Part shown: in pieces, positions 6,363 through 8,369 of the stretch | Layout: every line of letters begins with the position of its first letter | How positions within the stretch are numbered: the first letter of the stretch is position 1 | Assembly: GCA_024636135.1 (NCBI GenBank) | Contig: JAGXHP010000076.1 | Span: 1 to 8,369 of the forward strand | DNA: 8,369 nucleotides | Reading direction: 5' to 3' | Source: Chloroflexota bacterium | Lineage (GTDB): Bacteria > Chloroflexota > Limnocylindria > QHBO01 | The notes under the pieces: generated by a model | The model's database searches: none | Told to the model about the DNA's origin: nothing | What the model saw: only the letters and a program-made list of their open reading frames with translations | Made by a program: the position numbers and the translations under genes

Positions 6363-7015
6363 GTGCGCTCATCATTGTCGGCACCGGCGACCACGCGCGC
6401 GTCATCAGCGAGATGGCTCGCGCCTCCGGCCATGACGTCATCGGCCACATCGAGCCTGATGCGTCGCGGCTCGACCAGATCGCATGGCGAGGCGATTCGC
6501 CCATCCTCGGGAGCCTCGATTCCGACGAGCCCTGGATCAATGCACACCGCGGCTCGCCGTTCGTGGTCGCCATCGGCGCGAACGAGGTGAGACGGCGGAC
6601 CTACGAGCGTTGCCTCGAACTGGACCTGCTGCCGATCGCACTGATTCATCCGACCGCCGCGATCCTGGGAACCGCAAGCGTCGCGGCGGGTGCCCAGGTA
6701 TGCGCCATGGCCATGGTCGGCGTCTCGGCGCGTGTCGAAGCGAACGTGATCGTCAACAGCATGGCGAGCGTGGACCATGATGTCGTCGTCGCGGCGCATG
6801 CGTTCATCGGGCCGGGGGTGCGTCTGGCCGGACGCGTGCAGGTCGGGGCCGGATCCCATATCGGCATCGGAGCTGTGGTCCGAGAGGGGACTATGATTGG
6901 CTCCGACGCCTTCGTCGCCGCCGGCGCCGTCGTCATCGCAGACGTCCCGTCCGGCGTGCGTGTTGCCGGCGTTCCCGCCCGCCCGATGGACCGACCCATG
7001 GAAGGCAGTGAATGA
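6359..7015 (+). CDS. Hexapeptide-repeat sugar acetyltransferase (PglD/NeuD/LegH-like)
   Basis: This 218-residue cytoplasmic acyltransferase has the two-part architecture of the PglD/NeuD family. The N-terminal nucleotide-sugar-binding Rossmann half carries VGTGDHARV (7-15), and the C-terminal left-handed beta-helix is built of hexapeptide repeats from about residue 100. MASVDHDVVV (135-144) carries His140, which aligns with the catalytic base of PglD. AHAFIGPGVRLAGRV (146-160) and GSHIGIGAVV (165-174) continue the helix, and GVPARPM (204-210) is the usual tail. In this operon it would N-acetylate the 4-amino group made by the following aminotransferase, using acetyl-CoA (bacillosamine/legionaminic route). 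A NeuD-type O-acetylation of the finished sugar is the main alternative. It is joined by ATGA to the genes on both sides, with a GGGGG run 5 nt before its start. Confidence 0.87.
   Translation: MSALIIVGTGDHARVISEMARASGHDVIGHIEPDASRLDQIAWRGDSPILGSLDSDEPWINAHRGSPFVVAIGANEVRRRTYERCLELDLLPIALIHPTAAILGTASVAAGAQVCAMAMVGVSARVEANVIVNSMASVDHDVVVAAHAFIGPGVRLAGRVQVGAGSHIGIGAVVREGTMIGSDAFVAAGAVVIADVPSGVRVAGVPARPMDRPMEGSE
7000..7005 (+). promoter_or_regulatory. Shine-Dalgarno for the aminotransferase gene
   Basis: GGAAGG lies 6 nt before the ATG at 7012 and inside the end of the acetyltransferase gene. It is the only clearly good ribosome-binding site within the rightward operon, so this gene can be initiated independently as well as by coupling. 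Confidence 0.5.
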
Positions 7016-8157
7016 CGACCACTCCTGACCGGCAGCTGCGTTCCGTGCCGCTGGCTCAGCCGGACATCGGCCCCGAAGAGATCGCACTCGTGAACGAGGT
7101 GCTCGGCAGCGATGCGCTCGCCATGGGACCGTTCACCGAGGCGTTCGAGACGACGCTCGCGTCGGCCGTGGGTCGACGCTTCGGCATCGCCTGCAGCAGC
7201 GGCACCGCCGGCCTGCACATGGCGGTGGCGGCACTCGGCATCGGTGACGGTGACGAGGTCGTCACGACGCCATTCAGCTTCGTGGCGAGCGCGAACTGCG
7301 TCCTCTACGAACGAGCGACACTGCGTTTCGTCGACATCGAGGAGGAAACGCTGGGACTCGATCCGACCCAGGCGGAGGCGGCCATCGGACCCCGCACTCG
7401 CGCCATGATCCCCGTCGACGTGTTTGGTCATCCCTGCCGCATCGACGAACTCGAGCGCCTCGCCGATCAGCGAGGCATCCGACTGATCGAGGATTCCTGC
7501 GAGGCGCTCGGCTCGAAGCTCGGCGGTCGCCCGGTTGGGAGCTTCGGCGATGCCTCGGTCTTCGCGTTCTATCCGAACAAGCAGCTCACCACCGGCGAGG
7601 GCGGAATGGTCGTGACCGATGATCCCGAGCTTGCTGTGATCATGCGCAGCTTGAGGAACCAGGGCCGAGATGAGGACGGCACATGGCTCCGTCACGTCCG
7701 GCTCGGGTTCAACTATCGTCTCGACGAAATGTCGGCGGCGCTCGGCCTTGCCCAGATGCGCCGCCTGGACGACCTGCGGCGCGGCCGCGATCGTGTCGTT
7801 GCCGCCTACGCCGAGGCCCTCGCCGACATGGAATGGCTGTCACTGCCGGCGGTCCGGCAGGGCGCGACGGTCGATTGGTTCGTCTACGTGGTCAGGGTGG
7901 GCGGCGGGGTGGAACGAGACCGCCTCATCAAGCAGCTGGCGAGCCGGGGCGTGCCGTCGCGACCGTATTTCTCGCCGATCCACCTCCAGCCCTACTACCG
8001 GCAGCGGTTCGGTCATGCCGAGGGCGACTTTCCCGTGACCGAGCGCATCGCCGCCGAGACGCTGGCGCTGCCATTCTCCTCACGCTTGTCGTTGGAGGAC
8101 ATTGGACGCGTGGCCGAGGCCCTTCACATCTCCGCCGACGAACAGCGCGGCCGATGA
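7012..8157 (+). CDS. DegT/DnrJ/EryC1 PLP-dependent sugar aminotransferase (PglE/LegC/PseC-like)
   Basis: This 381-residue cytoplasmic fold-type I aminotransferase should install a 4-amino group on a UDP-4-keto-6-deoxy-HexNAc, usually with glutamate as donor. Landmarks are PLAQPDIGPEEI (13-24), SSGTAGLHMA (62-71; phosphate-binding loop), TTPFSFVASANC (85-96), DVFGHP (136-141), LIEDSCEALGSKLGG (158-172; Asp161 should pair with the cofactor pyridine), FAFYPNKQLTTGEGG (184-198; Lys190 is the predicted PLP Schiff-base lysine) and GFNYRLDEMSAALGL (232-246). Length is normal and all key residues are present, so it should be active. PglE, LegC, PseC and perosamine-synthase relatives share these motifs; the exact substrate is inferred from its place between an acetyltransferase and a 4,6-dehydratase. 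Both ends are ATGA overlaps. Confidence 0.88.
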   Translation: MTTTPDRQLRSVPLAQPDIGPEEIALVNEVLGSDALAMGPFTEAFETTLASAVGRRFGIACSSGTAGLHMAVAALGIGDGDEVVTTPFSFVASANCVLYERATLRFVDIEEETLGLDPTQAEAAIGPRTRAMIPVDVFGHPCRIDELERLADQRGIRLIEDSCEALGSKLGGRPVGSFGDASVFAFYPNKQLTTGEGGMVVTDDPELAVIMRSLRNQGRDEDGTWLRHVRLGFNYRLDEMSAALGLAQMRRLDDLRRGRDRVVAAYAEALADMEWLSLPAVRQGATVDWFVYVVRVGGGVERDRLIKQLASRGVPSRPYFSPIHLQPYYRQRFGHAEGDFPVTERIAAETLALPFSSRLSLEDIGRVAEALHISADEQRGR

Positions 8158-8369
8158 TCGACCAGGACACGACGATATTCCGCGACCGAACGATCCTCGT
8201 GACGGGCGGAACGGGCTCGATCGGCGGTGAGGTCGTGCGTCGAATCCTGGATCTCGGTCCGCGCGCGCTGCGGGTGCTCTCGCGTGACGATTCCAAGCAG
8301 TTCGAGCTGGCGCAGGAGCTGAGGGGACGCCCGGAGCTGCGCATGCTCATCGGCGATGTTCGCAGTCGC
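8154..8369 (+). CDS. UDP-GlcNAc 4,6-dehydratase-like SDR, N-terminus (partial)
   Basis: The first 72 codons of an extended short-chain dehydrogenase run off the right edge. The protein starts at the ATG of an ATGA overlap with the aminotransferase. The NAD(P)-binding strand and glycine motif read TILVTGGTGSIGGEVV (residues 13-28), followed by VLSRDDSKQFELAQEL (41-56) and MLIGDVRSR (64-72). GGTGS.G with SRD..KQFE and GDVR is typical of the PF02719 polysaccharide-biosynthesis group (PseB, CapD, FlaA1, FnlA/CapE). In this operon it should perform the first step, dehydrating UDP-GlcNAc to the 4-keto-6-deoxy sugar. The catalytic triad and the residues that would separate retaining from inverting dehydratases are outside the window. 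There is no N-terminal membrane domain, so it is not a long PglF-type form. Confidence 0.82.
   Translation, partial: MIDQDTTIFRDRTILVTGGTGSIGGEVVRRILDLGPRALRVLSRDDSKQFELAQELRGRPELRMLIGDVRSR

Overview
This is a high-GC, gene-dense bacterial window devoted almost entirely to surface-glycan biosynthesis. It starts at the 3' end of a type I glutamine synthetase gene. The high GC, the chained ATGA junctions and the apparently leaderless starts with TANNNT-type -10 boxes and little -35 would fit Chloroflexota (for example Limnocylindria-like lineages) or an actinobacterium. That assignment is an inference with low confidence; no marker gene in the window settles it.

Layout. (1) Positions 2-205: C-terminal 67 codons of glnA (+). 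(2) 206-340: intergenic region with a nested inverted repeat after glnA, a -10-like TAGAAT and a strong GGAGG Shine-Dalgarno. (3) 341-2898 (+): a GT-B glycosyltransferase that appears to start at a CTG codon, coupled by an ATGA overlap to an O-antigen ligase/polymerase-superfamily membrane protein. (4) 2907-4454 (-): a second, divergent member of the same superfamily, tail-to-tail with the first and only 8 bp away. (5) 4455-4521: a 67-bp divergent promoter region. A perfect 9-bp dyad (4440-4465) covers the start codon and putative -10 of the minus-strand gene, and an extended -10 sits exactly where it would give a leaderless transcript for the rightward operon. (6) 4522 to the window end (+): CMP-nonulosonate cytidylyltransferase (NeuA/LegF/PseF family), hydrolysing UDP-sugar 2-epimerase (NeuC/LegG family), PglD/NeuD-like hexapeptide acetyltransferase, DegT/DnrJ/EryC1 PLP aminotransferase, and the 5' end of a PF02719-type (PseB/CapD/FlaA1-like) UDP-GlcNAc 4,6-dehydratase. 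Every junction in this operon is a 4-bp ATGA overlap.

How they work together. The last operon encodes all but one step from UDP-GlcNAc to a CMP-activated nonulosonic acid: dehydratase, aminotransferase, N-acetyltransferase, hydrolase/2-epimerase and CMP transferase. Gene order is the exact reverse of reaction order. The best prediction is a di-N-acetyl legionaminic-acid-type sugar, because the hydrolase is NeuC-like and the acetyltransferase is PglD-like. The visible N-terminus of the dehydratase, however, resembles the PseB side. The NeuB/LegI condensing synthase is not in the window. The glycosyltransferase and the two Wzy/WaaL-like proteins are the likely assembly, polymerisation or transfer partners. 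No mobile element, CRISPR array, tRNA or rRNA was seen. The enzymes belong to known families; the more unusual points are the start-site and regulatory architecture and the mixed pathway signature.
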